The notes beneath the pieces are model-generated. The model saw only the letters and a program-made list of their open reading frames with translations. It did no database searches and was not told the origin of the DNA. The position numbers and the translations under genes were made by a program. Source: Sedimentibacter sp. SX930 (lineage in GTDB: Bacteria; Bacillota; Bacilli; Lactobacillales; Aerococcaceae). From it: 64,000 bases of DNA. The stretch spans positions 1 through 64,000 of the forward strand of contig MUZD01000003.1 in assembly GCA_002155105.1 (NCBI GenBank). Direction: 5' to 3'. Positions within the stretch are counted from its first letter, which is position 1. Each line of letters opens with the position of its first letter. Of the stretch, positions 38,633 through 46,449 are shown one piece after another.

Positions 38633-39172
38633 TCAAAATAAACGTGGATTGTTTGTTTGACCTATCAATACGTCCAACCCAAAACTGTACTCGCTCTTTC
38701 CACGTTTCCCTCTAGGCAGTGTTGTTCCCAGAAATATCCTTGGACTCTCGTTTTTCCCACTTTCCTTCTCAAATGTAATCAGCATATTCACAAAATATTC
38801 AGTTGCTTGAATGCGCACGGAACGTTCTATCCCATCAATATGTACTGATTGAAATATATGGAAAAGAAAAAAGTGTTCTGAATGTTTAGAGAACTTGAAA
38901 ATTGGATTTAATAGTTTCCCACACCTCTTACACAATTCTTCTACGACATCATAAACTTCAATATTTTTCACATCTAAGAAATACTGTACTTCTTCGAAGC
39001 TAAACAAGGCCACTCCCTCGCTGGCTGTATCCACTCTTTGACATGCAGCACGGAACAGTAATAGCTCTTGATGGCTGAGTTTATTTATTCCATAAAGAAC
39101 CAATTCATCAAACTGTTCATGAAAAAGTTCATTGTCATGTTCATCACCGTTTTCATTTCCGATGGATTTCAT
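38633..39172 (-). CDS. winged-helix protein, paralogue of the 38118 gene
   Basis: This 179-residue protein shows the same layout as its downstream neighbour: LSHQELLLFRAACQRV, VALFSFEEVQYFLDVKNIEV, then DVVEELCKRCGKLL, a hairpin FLFHIFQSVHIDG and IQATEYFVNML. A basic C-terminal extension (TTLPRGKRGKSEYSFG) follows. ATG at 39172 has AAAGGAG 11 bases upstream; the open frame extends 50 codons further but over the promoter. The two genes are 53 bases apart and probably cotranscribed from 39210-39238. Confidence 0.55.
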   Translation of the reverse strand: MKSIGNENGDEHDNELFHEQFDELVLYGINKLSHQELLLFRAACQRVDTASEGVALFSFEEVQYFLDVKNIEVYDVVEELCKRCGKLLNPIFKFSKHSEHFFLFHIFQSVHIDGIERSVRIQATEYFVNMLITFEKESGKNESPRIFLGTTLPRGKRGKSEYSFGLDVLIGQTNNPRLF

Positions 39173-39209
39173 TGTTACAATTGCTCCTTTCAATCCCGAC
39201 GTCTCTGCC

Positions 39210-39238
39210 ACTATAATGTATATATCAATAAAAATCAA
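39210..39238 (-). promoter_or_regulatory. promoter for the two winged-helix genes
   Basis: TTGATT (39233-39238) and TATAGT (39210-39215) on the minus strand are spaced by 17 bases. Confidence 0.55.
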
Positions 39239-39435
39239 CAACATTATCATTTGTTGACAAAGTAGCAAAAAAACAAATTTGCAAACGTTTGTATGTAGAC
39301 ATTTGTCACTTTTTAGAACCATTACAACTGAACAAGTAACTATAATTTTATTAGCTTTTATTGTAAATATATCTCTTGGGAGAGCGAACGCTTAACACTT
39401 ATCGCTTCACCCTGTTCACACAAAATATCCCAAAG

Positions 39436-39474
39436 AAAAGCAAGCTTCCCAATCAGGTCAGCTTGCTCTTTTTT
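39436..39474. terminator. intrinsic terminator
   Basis: AGCAAGCT (39439-39446) pairs with AGCTTGCT (39460-39467), with T6 on the plus side and a weaker T-rich tract on the minus side. No plus-strand gene is nearby. Confidence 0.55.
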
Positions 39475-39584
39475 ACTCCGATTTGCTTCTACCACCTCTG
39501 AACCACCTCTGGAAGAACCCTATTTTGTCCGATTCTTTTGTTGGTGCTGAATCTTTCGGCACAGTATATCGATTTGTCTCAACT

Positions 39585-39780
39585 TATGTGATTAGGTTTG
39601 AATTTACTCCCATTGCCTGTCCGAGCAGGTAGGAGTGCGCCGGGAGGACGCAAAAAAGCCAGCCTCAACCAGCAGACGCTCCTCTTTACCGAAAGCGTCC
39701 GTTCGTAAATAGGTCTATCGCTGGAGAAGCTGGCATGCAGGGAAACAAAAAAATCCCCGAGCATGGCCCGAGGTCTTTGC
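39585..39780 (-). ncRNA. candidate structured non-coding RNA block
   Basis: No convincing coding frame. On the minus strand a CCTCGGGC/GCTCGGGG hairpin is followed by a T run (39746-39778). Then GCCAGC pairs across about 80 bases with GCTGGC, which is followed by TTTTTT; the interior contains GACGC/GCGTC pairs. This looks like two successive terminated structured RNAs or a regulated leader. I know no matching family. Confidence 0.4.
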
Positions 39781-39838
39781 GGTAACTATTTGTTGCAGTT
39801 GGCGGGAGAAAGATTGCCATGTATACCCCCTAAGAGCC

Positions 39839-39868
39839 AAAAAAAGAACCACGGTGGGTTCTTTTTTT
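39839..39868 (-). terminator. intrinsic terminator after the GIY-YIG gene
   Basis: AAAAAAAGAACC and GGTTCTTTTTTT flank a 6-base loop, 14 bases after the stop. Confidence 0.85.
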
Positions 39869-39881
39869 GTGAACAGGTTAT

Positions 39882-40751
39882 TTAGAGGATGGATACCACT
39901 TGGTCTTTCTTTTCTTTTCGGAGGTCATTCAACCCTTCAAAGAATGTCCAACCATTTTCAGAGCCTCCGGAAATCAATTTCGCCACGATGCTTGGTGATT
40001 TGAAGTTGATGTTTTGCAATGTTGTGATAACGCCGTTTTCTTCTCTAACTTTTCCATCATCAATGTAGTTGTTGATTTGTTCATTGAGTTTGCTGAAAAA
40101 TTCCGAACTTCTCCATTCTAGAGTTTGACTCTTTGGACGCCTGATTTCACTGCCTGCAACCAAAACGAATGCATCATTTTGCAAAAAGATTTTCGCTTTG
40201 TCACGGTACGTACCGCTGACAGGCACATAATAAGTTTCCCCGTCAAAATCCTGCAAGATTTCCTTGAAGATAATGCCTTCTGAACCCAAAAGGAACTCAA
40301 GTTGCTCGATGTAGCCCTTGTAGACAATTTCTTCGCCCTTCTTCGCATTTGGCTGCTTGTTTCGTTCGTCAGAATTCTCACAAGTAAAGCTGCTCTTGAC
40401 GACTTTCTGGATGAAGGTTTGCTCCAAATAATCAATGGCGCCCTTATCGAACTTGTTGTTGTCCGTCACGAACATCAGCGCGTTCGACCAAAATTCTTTG
40501 GCTTTGTGGTTTTTGATGCGCTGAATGCCGTTTTCCGATTGGCCTACATACACCTTACGCTCGTCGGTATTGCTGTCATCGAACAAGAAGTAAATGCAGG
40601 GGTATCCGGAACAATCCAACTTCTCCACTTCTTTGATGTATTGACGGGTGAAGAAAAATGCTCGAATGGGACTGGTGTGGTCCTGAAATTCTTTCAAATA
40701 TGCCGCTTTTTCTCTGTCTGGGTAAATGCAATTGATTGATTTTTGTCGCAT
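39882..40751 (-). CDS. GIY-YIG nuclease domain protein with DUF4357-like C-terminus
   Basis: The 289-residue protein has a GIY-YIG-type start in GYPCIYFLFDDSN, KVYVGQSENGIQRIKNH, with the first Tyr pair, the Arg/His of the next helix and a downstream Glu (AIDYLEQTFIQ). The C-terminal region DKAKIFLQNDAFVLVAGSEI and IVAKLISGGSENGWTFFEG resembles DUF4357, often fused to such nucleases in accessory islands. The exact target is unknown; stand-alone GIY-YIG/DUF4357 proteins are often found with restriction or mobile genes. ATG at 40751 has only a weak GAAAG ribosome site. It has its own terminator. Confidence 0.75.
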   Translation of the reverse strand: MRQKSINCIYPDREKAAYLKEFQDHTSPIRAFFFTRQYIKEVEKLDCSGYPCIYFLFDDSNTDERKVYVGQSENGIQRIKNHKAKEFWSNALMFVTDNNKFDKGAIDYLEQTFIQKVVKSSFTCENSDERNKQPNAKKGEEIVYKGYIEQLEFLLGSEGIIFKEILQDFDGETYYVPVSGTYRDKAKIFLQNDAFVLVAGSEIRRPKSQTLEWRSSEFFSKLNEQINNYIDDGKVREENGVITTLQNINFKSPSIVAKLISGGSENGWTFFEGLNDLRKEKKDQVVSIL

Positions 40752-40909
40752 AGGCTTTCGCGCCCCATTCCTGTTATTTTTTGTTTACGTTACTTATTTT
40801 AGCGCTTCTCGTGGGCAGATTCAACATTTATTGACATATTTTTCTTGCATAACATTGTGTTATTCAAAATACTTATCGTAAAAAAGAATAACCCGTTAGG
40901 CTTGTTCCG

Positions 40910-41023
40910 CTAAACCTTTTTGATTATGGCTGCGATGACTGCTGCGCCAGTCCTATACTCCTGTTCACCTTCAAGGAAAGTGAACGATATAACTTCCAAT
41001 TCGATGGGTTCATCTTCCTCCAT
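40910..41023 (-). CDS. small ORF, 37 residues
   Basis: This short frame reads MEEDEPIELEVISFTFLEGE and QEYRTGAAVIAAIIKKV. It is supported by AGGAGG at a good distance from the ATG at 41023. The composition (acidic N-terminus, hydrophobic C-terminus) is protein-like. No family recognised. It lies upstream of the GIY-YIG gene, same strand. Confidence 0.45.
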   Translation of the reverse strand: MEEDEPIELEVISFTFLEGEQEYRTGAAVIAAIIKKV

Positions 41024-41129
41024 TCTGAATCATCCTCCTTCTATTCTCCTTGGCTTATCCGGACTATTTTTGTCGAAACATAGAGTATTTTTCTTACTCT
41101 GAGATGCATCACACAGACCAGAGATTATT

Positions 41130-41138
41130 TGCTATAAT
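41130..41138 (+). promoter_or_regulatory. extended -10 promoter for the lipoprotein gene
   Basis: TGCTATAAT lies 35 bases before the GTG start; no clear -35. Confidence 0.5.
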
Positions 41139-41172
41139 AAAATTTAACGAGTAAAGAAATGAGGAATGAAGT

Positions 41173-41874
41173 GTGATTGGGAAAAAAGCATTGGCCGTGC
41201 TACAAACTGGATTGATTTTTGTGCTTGCTGGATGTGGGGCGTCTTTCGATGGAAAAGCAAATTCGGAACCAGATTCGGAACCGGCGTATATTGACAGGTT
41301 GGTAGATATCGTTTATGAGGTCAACTGGACCGAGGAAACGCTGCTTGGACTAACCCTTGGGCAATGGGGAACTATAACCGGACATTCTTACGAGATTGAT
41401 GGAACTCTGAGCATTTACGAGAACAAACACTATACGGATACGGTGATGATTCGCACAGAACTTGTAGTTGACGAACTAACCACTGCAATTATTGGCGGAC
41501 TGTATCTCAATGCAGTTAAAGAGGCGAACCCAGAGATGCCGATTAATGCTGCCGTTTATGATTTTGGGACAGGTGAAAAAACGATTTTGAAGGGGCATTT
41601 TGGACAGTTGTCGAGTGGCAAACTGACTGAAATGGAGGACTTATTCCTGACCTACCTAATCGATTTTCAGACTATCTTAAATGAAGCTCGGGACTCAGAA
41701 TCCGGCTCCATGGACTCGGATGAATTCATAAGATACAAAACGATGTATGAGTACTTCACCTACCAATTAGACAGCGACCTCCTTCTGGAAATCAATGATT
41801 CAGATTATATTCAGGACCAAATCAACAAAGCCTTCATCGAGCTAATCAGTCGCGGGTTAACAAAGGACGCATAA
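41173..41874 (+). CDS. hypothetical lipoprotein
   Basis: This is a 233-residue secreted lipoprotein of unknown function. The signal peptide ends with the lipobox LAGC (about residues 18-21: LQTGLIFVLAGCGASF), followed by an acidic linker with a repeated SEPDSEP. The mature part is acidic and alpha/beta without a family I can name (TVMIRTELVVDELTTAIIGG, YDFGTGEKTILKGHFGQL). The start is GTG at 41173 with GAGGAA upstream. It is transcribed alone and ends at a terminator; anchoring outside the membrane is the only functional statement that can be made. Confidence 0.7.
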   Translation: MIGKKALAVLQTGLIFVLAGCGASFDGKANSEPDSEPAYIDRLVDIVYEVNWTEETLLGLTLGQWGTITGHSYEIDGTLSIYENKHYTDTVMIRTELVVDELTTAIIGGLYLNAVKEANPEMPINAAVYDFGTGEKTILKGHFGQLSSGKLTEMEDLFLTYLIDFQTILNEARDSESGSMDSDEFIRYKTMYEYFTYQLDSDLLLEINDSDYIQDQINKAFIELISRGLTKDA

Positions 41875-41934
41875 TCCACAAAAAAAGTGAGAAAGCTATT
41901 ATCGCTCTCCCCTATTCTCATCTACAACAGAAGA

Positions 41935-41966
41935 AGAAGCGCTGCAGTTTGTGGGCGCTTTTTTTT
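41935..41966 (+). terminator. intrinsic terminator after the lipoprotein gene
   Basis: AAGCGC (41937-41942) pairs with GCGCTT (41955-41960), followed by T8. Confidence 0.7.
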
Positions 41967-41968
41967 GA

Positions 41969-42364
41969 TTATTCAAAAGTAAAGAATACTCTCACGGAGT
42001 ATTGGACTGTCACCTGGATGGTGTATGGTTCTCCTGTGGGTACCAGAGTGGCTTTTTGCCCCATGGTCGTGCCGCCTTCATAGAGGTCACTACCTCCATA
42101 ATACGAGCGGAGGTAGTAAGAAACTTCAGGCGTTTCGAAACCACTTGCACTGACGGACGAAAGGTCCGCAGTATGAACAAGCGGCACATTTTCATCTCCC
42201 TCTACCAATGTCCCCGTGATATCTACAACAAGCCATCCGCATCCTTCGGGAGCCGGCTGGTTGACATCGGTAAAGCTGACTAAGTAATTATAGGCTTCCT
42301 CTCCGCGTAGCGGATTGAGATGAGGGCGAGCATTATCAGTGGCGTCATGTTGAGATGAAGTCAA
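41969..42364 (-). CDS. hypothetical protein, possibly a gene fragment
   Basis: The frame of 131 codons begins only with TTG or CTG and has no ribosome binding site. Its product contains a beta-rich stretch: EEAYNYLVSFTDVNQPAPEG, CGWLVVDITGTLVEGDENVP, VSYYLRSYYGGSDLYEGGTT and GEPYTIQVTVQYSVRVFF. This resembles an immunoglobulin-like, secreted C-terminal domain (DUF4352-like proteins have such a look), so the N-terminal export signal may have been lost. In another frame just upstream a short ATG peptide ends in the same place, which fits frameshift decay. Confidence 0.4.
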   Translation of the reverse strand: MTSSQHDATDNARPHLNPLRGEEAYNYLVSFTDVNQPAPEGCGWLVVDITGTLVEGDENVPLVHTADLSSVSASGFETPEVSYYLRSYYGGSDLYEGGTTMGQKATLVPTGEPYTIQVTVQYSVRVFFTFE

Positions 42365-42660
42365 ATGCGACTTGTTCGCAGTATCCTTCCGGATAACGTT
42401 CAGTCATGCTATGCACTTGGATTGCTCTCGTAGGATAAAACTTTGAATTCTGTTATCGCATTTGCGAGTCATTCTGAAATCGAACAGAGCTGTTTTTTCC
42501 TTTCATCCAAATCATCATACCGGCGGTCTGAAAAATAAACTAGCACTGTTTCCCAATCAGTTCTTAATATCCCTTAAAGATATCCCATATTCCTTTCATA
42601 TCGTCGTTCCGATAAGCGAATATTCTATACTCGGTGCGACGCATCTGTAGTCAGTACTCA

Positions 42661-42693
42661 CAAAAAAACACTCTCCAAAAGATGGAAAGTGCT
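42661..42693 (-). terminator. intrinsic terminator
   Basis: CACTTTCC pairs with GGAgAGTG on the minus strand, followed by T7. It ends the small gene at 42859-43170. The rest of 42365-42858 shows no gene I can support. Confidence 0.65.
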
Positions 42694-42858
42694 TCCTTGT
42701 AAATTTTATACCAGTTGAATGTCTCAAGAACCTTGAGTAATCGCTCTACTGTCGGAGCTCGCCAAGCGGTTATCTCGTAAGTGCTCGCTTACATTATGGT
42801 CTACGAAACTCAATACAGCAGCACTTTAAGGATACGTCCTACAAATCTGTCAGGCTTC

Positions 42859-43170
42859 TTACCCCTGGAATTTTCCCATCCAGTCCAAAGTGTTCAGGCC
42901 CAAGTACTGCCTTAGCAAAGAATCTAGCTCTCCTCTTCTGCAACGAACATAGTGCGGATGAAAAACTTTCAGTTCGTCTTCCCGTTCGAAGATAGTGAAT
43001 GGATGACCGAGGCTCAGACTAAATTTTATGATGCTCAATTCCGTCTTACCATTGATGGTGACCAGCACCTCAGCGGTTTTATCAGCCTCGGAAATCCACC
43101 GTGCTCCTTCCAAACAAATGTCAAACTTTGGCGTACCCGGGTTTCCGGTGTTTATGATGCTGTTTTCCAT
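42859..43170 (-). CDS. hypothetical protein
   Basis: This is a 103-residue protein without a recognised family. It reads as a coherent beta-containing domain (ARWISEADKTAEVLVTINGK, FTIFEREDELKVFHPHYVR) with a helical end (LDSLLRQYLGLNTLDWM). The ATG at 43170 has a weak AGAAGTG upstream. It stands alone with a terminator 165 bases downstream. Confidence 0.45.
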   Translation of the reverse strand: MENSIINTGNPGTPKFDICLEGARWISEADKTAEVLVTINGKTELSIIKFSLSLGHPFTIFEREDELKVFHPHYVRCRRGELDSLLRQYLGLNTLDWMGKFQG

Positions 43171-43667
43171 TTTTTCACTTCTTTTCGTTTATTTGTCCAA
43201 TCAAGGCCATAACTAATGTAAAGCTATTCAGAAGCAAAACACAAGCCATTTTTGAACTTTTTCCAAATAAAAATTCAACCTATTGAATAGTATTATGCTT
43301 AAGCCAGAGGTAGGTCAGAATAATTTTGTAAATACCTAGCTATTCTCTTTTCCATTCCTTTCATACCGGGAAATTTTGAAATTTCCAGACTTTCCAATAA
43401 ATCTAAATTTAGGCTTCATGAGTGTTCTCAAGTACTGTCGCTAAGCTGAGGGGAAGCGCTTCTCCAGTAATCAACAATACTTAGTGCTAAGCGCCTAACC
43501 TACTGTTGAACAAGCTCCGCCTCACCCGTGATGTGCACCCAAATTGGCTTCGTAAGCTCAGTTCAAGGGCATGCGGAATCGTCAAAAAAATAGCACGGTC
43601 TCTCGTGCCTACTGCTTTGGATATCGAACCAAAAGGCTTTGACTCGTCAAAGCAGGAGACAGGCATG
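43171..43667. other. gap without a supported gene
   Basis: I see only short shadow frames here. The sequence has no promoter or repeat I can name. Confidence 0.4.
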
Positions 43668-43756
43668 AAAAAGCACCTATTCCCCTTGCTACGGAAAGCA
43701 GGTGCTTACTGTTATTTTCTAGAACCTCTTGAAACAATTATGCGTACCCGCATAAT
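43668..43756 (-). terminator. terminator hairpin and upstream palindrome
   Basis: AAGCACCT and AGGTGCTT form the stem (43671-43710) with a T run on the minus strand. Upstream of it ATTATGCG-tacc-CGCATAAT (43737-43756) is a perfect 8-bp palindrome that could be a dimeric regulator site or a hairpin. Confidence 0.5.
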
Positions 43757-43876
43757 GAACAGGCACTTTTTCATATTGAACAGTTCCCTATCATTCACCC
43801 TAACCCAATGCGCGAATTTTTTCTCAAGGGAGAAAAAAACAAGAGCTTGTCCGATAACCAAGAAAATGAATCCCCC

Positions 43877-44099
43877 TACCCAAAGAAAAAGACTACTCCA
43901 TTGAAGAGCAGCCTTGTTACAGGTTTCGTTTTGGTGCTCGCCACCGGTCGGAACCTCATTCTATCAATTTGAATCTTCATACTCTCAATAACCATCGTCG
44001 TCTCAAAATCTCCGGCATAATCAGCAAGAGTTCTCAGAATAGTATCAAATACTCAGATGCGCAACCGTACACAATCTCATCCAACCTGCCTTGATTCAT
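43877..44099 (-). pseudogene. frameshifted small gene
   Basis: ATG at 44099 (AGGGAAGG upstream) begins MNQGRLDEIVYGCAS and stops after 21 codons. In the next frame the sequence continues as VFDTILRTLADYAGDFETTM, VIESMKIQIDRMRF to a stop at 43877. A single-base change near 44056 would join them into one small helical protein. It follows the 44117-44281 gene by 18 bases. Confidence 0.4.
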
Positions 44100-44116
44100 A
44101 GTCAGACGAGCCTTCC

Positions 44117-44281
44117 CTAAAAATTAACCAGTTCTTTCAAAGTTCTATCAGTTTCAGGTTCATCGCAAATCATGCCTACCAATTTCATGAAGGAATCTGT
44201 GGCTTCATCTGTCTGTTCCGCATTAATCGTTTCAATGAGTGCTTCAAGCCCGAATAAATTCTCCTCATCCGTTGGTTTCAC
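44117..44281 (-). CDS. small hypothetical protein
   Basis: This acidic helical protein has 54 residues: KPTDEENLFGLEALIETINA, then TDSFMKLVGMICDEPETDRT. The GTG at 44281 is preferred because GGGGGGAG lies a few bases upstream; an ATG nine codons earlier would overlap more of the previous small ORF. It is part of the small gene string that starts with the AbrB-like gene. Function unknown. Confidence 0.5.
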   Translation of the reverse strand: MKPTDEENLFGLEALIETINAEQTDEATDSFMKLVGMICDEPETDRTLKELVNF

Positions 44282-44360
44282 GAGAACTCCCCCCTTCTTC
44301 ATGTTCAAATACGATGCCTTTCATTCTGAAAGATATCGCCTTTGAAAATCCCGACTTCAT
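44265..44360 (-). CDS. small ORF, 31 residues, coupled to the AbrB-like gene
   Basis: The ATG overlaps the stop of the AbrB-like gene in an ATGA arrangement, and the end overlaps the next GTG start by 17 bases. The product is MKSGFSKAISFRMKGIVFEH followed by EEGGSSRETNG. Overlaps on both sides suggest translational coupling, and possibly a role only in keeping ribosomes on the mRNA. Confidence 0.4.
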   Translation of the reverse strand: MKSGFSKAISFRMKGIVFEHEEGGSSRETNG

Positions 44361-44587
44361 TCGATTTTCTCTCTTCCCAATGGAACATAGATGTCTTCCC
44401 ACTCCAATTGCTGAACATATTCCCCGTCTTTTGCATCTGCAAAATAATCACGAATCCTGGGCACGAGTAAAATTGCTCCATCGGCGTTTCGGTGCAAGTA
44501 ATATCTCTTTCTCCCACTGACCGCTAATATTTCTGGGATTTTGACAATAATGAAATTTCCTTGTCTTCTTGTTCGCGAATTTCCCAC
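44357..44587 (-). CDS. AbrB/MazE-like antitoxin family protein without a visible toxin
   Basis: This 76-residue protein has the swapped-hairpin layout of MazE/AbrB-type antitoxins: RTRRQGNFIIVKIPEIL, a Gly-containing turn, KRYYLHRNADGAILLVPRIR, and a C-terminal acidic segment WEDIYVPLGREKIE that in MazE would bind the toxin. GTG at 44587 is chosen because AAGGAGG lies eight bases upstream. A possible promoter (TTGTCT-18-TATGAT, 44616-44645) precedes it. The downstream position normally held by mazF contains only tiny ORFs, so it is an orphan antitoxin or a stand-alone regulator. Confidence 0.6.
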   Translation of the reverse strand: MGNSRTRRQGNFIIVKIPEILAVSGRKRYYLHRNADGAILLVPRIRDYFADAKDGEYVQQLEWEDIYVPLGREKIE

Positions 44588-44780
44588 TGCCTTGGCCTCC
44601 TTGGGTCTACACCACATCATACTGTTTTATTACCTTTGAAGACAAGTGTGATTTCTCGGACTTGTCATTTCTATCAAAGTCCCATATCGTATACCGTTCA
44701 ATTGCGACTTCGGAAAAGAGTGAACAGTAGGCCGTCCTTCAGCAACCTTGAGACTTTCAAGCAGTCATTACTGCGAAAAG

Positions 44781-44929
44781 CAAAAAAGAGTCCTGTTAGC
44801 GCAGAACTCCCCCTTTACCCATCAAAAGACACAAAAAAATAATCGCCTATTCATTCTTACTATTGGCCAGATAACGGTTATTTTTTGTTCATCTACGCTC
44901 ATTGTACCAACTCCATCTATACTTCGCAA
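44781..44929 (-). ncRNA. promoter-hairpin-hairpin element R1
   Basis: Minus strand order: promoter TTGCGA-17-TACAAT (44901-44929), an AT-rich hairpin ending in ATTATTTTTTTGTGT (44829-44886), GATGGG, then the hairpin GAGTTCTG-CGCTAA-CAGGACTC (44788-44809) followed by TTTTTT. It shares promoter form, first terminator and second hairpin with R2 and R3. It lies upstream of the AbrB-like gene and may be a small RNA or attenuating leader. Confidence 0.5.
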
Positions 44930-45135
44930 CTCCCATTGTAGTTGTCAGAGGCATATTGAAATCCACTTGCTTACGTGTTTTGAAATGCGCCCTATCGCAT
45001 TTTGAAGCTGTACTGCCTAACTACTCGTCCAGTCGAGTAACCCATTTGGAAATTTCGAACACAGAGTTCAATCAATTATTGAAGAATGCAGAGGAAAATC
45101 TATGTATCATTTCAATATTTGGTGCCTTTTTTGTA

Positions 45136-45375
45136 TCATTCCTGATTTCCAATTCCAGGCGTGGGGAACCAGGCACTCTCGTTCCCATTTCCATCCAATT
45201 CATAGAAGCCCTTCGAGTGGTCTGCAGCGTCCACCCATACCCTATTCCCGACATTACCAGTAGGGTAACCCTGTTCCATTTCCCACTTCCGCAGCACTTC
45301 CCATTCCGCCCTGTTGCGGGGGCGTTTCCGGACTGAAGAGGTTGCAAAAGAAGGGACTTCCACACTTTTATCCAT
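45136..45375 (-). CDS. small hypothetical protein
   Basis: This is a 79-residue protein: DKSVEVPSFATSSVRKRPRN, RAEWEVLRKWEMEQGYPTGN, VGNRVWVDAADHSKGFYELD. No family recognised; the Trp-rich, charged middle suggests a folded domain. ATG at 45375 has GGGAGGGG eight bases upstream. It is downstream of element R2. Confidence 0.5.
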   Translation of the reverse strand: MDKSVEVPSFATSSVRKRPRNRAEWEVLRKWEMEQGYPTGNVGNRVWVDAADHSKGFYELDGNGNESAWFPTPGIGNQE

Positions 45376-45499
45376 GTTTTTTTCCCCTCCCATACTTTTC
45401 TATGATATCTTTCTCTCAATTTCGAAAGCTGGAAAAACCGCTGAAGTTTACAGAGTCACGGTTTCTTCCCAATTCAAGCCAAAAGTTTCAATATCTTAC

Positions 45500-45679
45500 A
45501 CAAAGAGGGCCCTGTTGACGCAGGACCCACCCCATCACAAAAAATAACACAAAAAAATAACCGTTGAACTTTAGCAAAAAACGGTTTCTTCCTACCGCAT
45601 GCGCGGTACAGAGAGGTTCTTGTTCACGCAAGATTATCTCTCACGCAACCATTATAACAACGCATCCAGCGCTTTGCAA
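45500..45679 (-). ncRNA. promoter-hairpin-hairpin element R2
   Basis: Minus strand order: promoter TTGCAA-17-TATAAT (45651-45679); hairpin CTTG-CGTGAA-CAAG (45612-45641); terminator AACCGTT/AACGGTT with T7 (45547-45586); GATGGGG; hairpin GGGTCCTG-CGTCAA-CAGGGCCC (45507-45528). The transcript up to the first terminator would be about 95 bases. It lies upstream of the 45136-45375 gene. Confidence 0.5.
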
Positions 45680-46373
45680 AGCATACTCCTTCCCACTGAC
45701 TGCACAATCTGCGCTATTAAAGTATCGCTAAGTGGGAAACAGGCCATATGCGCATCGGCAGTTGATTACGAAACCCTCTCCGCATACGCATCAACAGCAA
45801 TACCACCGATTGCCTTTTCTCATATTTTCAGATATCGGACAAAATGCTCAATTTGGTTGATGCCAGCTTAATTCAAAAAAAGCACCCTCCTTCTATCTGA
45901 GAAGAAGATGTGTTCAATCATATATCTTCACTTCATCCGCCAGTGAAATGCGCTGCCGCAGACGGCCCATTCAATTCTTCATTCGCATTTTTACTGCTTT
46001 TTCCCGCACTGAATTCCGATTTTCATCCGTCCTTCCCCATAACTCCATTTTTCCGGACACGAGCCATGAATAATCGCAAGACTGAGTATGTCCAATACGT
46101 TATTAGACGAAAAACACGGTTTGTATAGGGGTTTCCTATCCACGTCTCTGTTGAATGACAGGTCAAACTTATCCGATTTTTTATTTTACCCACCACCAGC
46201 TAAAAGCGGCCAAACACTTGATTGTAACGCAAGATGAAGGTCTCGTTGTCCGAATACAACACCTCTTCGAGTCTCTTTTCTTTCCGATACTCATCTTTTA
46301 TAAAGTCTTTCACCGTATCCTTTTTTATTTTCATTCGGTTGTTTTTTGCCGTTTCCCCTGAAATATAGACGCT
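45680..46373. other. gap without a supported gene
   Basis: Only short peptides such as ISLADEVKIYD in broken frames are visible on the minus strand, which may be gene debris. It contains one TATCGGACAA motif (45833-45842). Confidence 0.35.
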
Positions 46374-46443
46374 GAAACAAAAAAAGACCACCTCATTAGG
46401 ATGGTGGCCGAATCTGTTGTATCGGTTATGCTTTTCGCTCCTG
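46374..46443 (-). repeat. 3'-end repeat C1 with terminator
   Basis: The stem GGCCACC/GGTGGTC with T7 on the minus strand ends the first EEP gene. The adjoining 36 bases (46409-46443 region, CCGAATCTGTTGTATCGG onward) recur exactly at 47650-47685. Confidence 0.75.
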
Positions 46444-46449
46444 AATGCT

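Noticed and set aside
43506-43904. 132-codon plus-strand frame
   Set aside because: It reads through a terminator hairpin and a palindrome, has no ribosome binding site and an unprotein-like composition.
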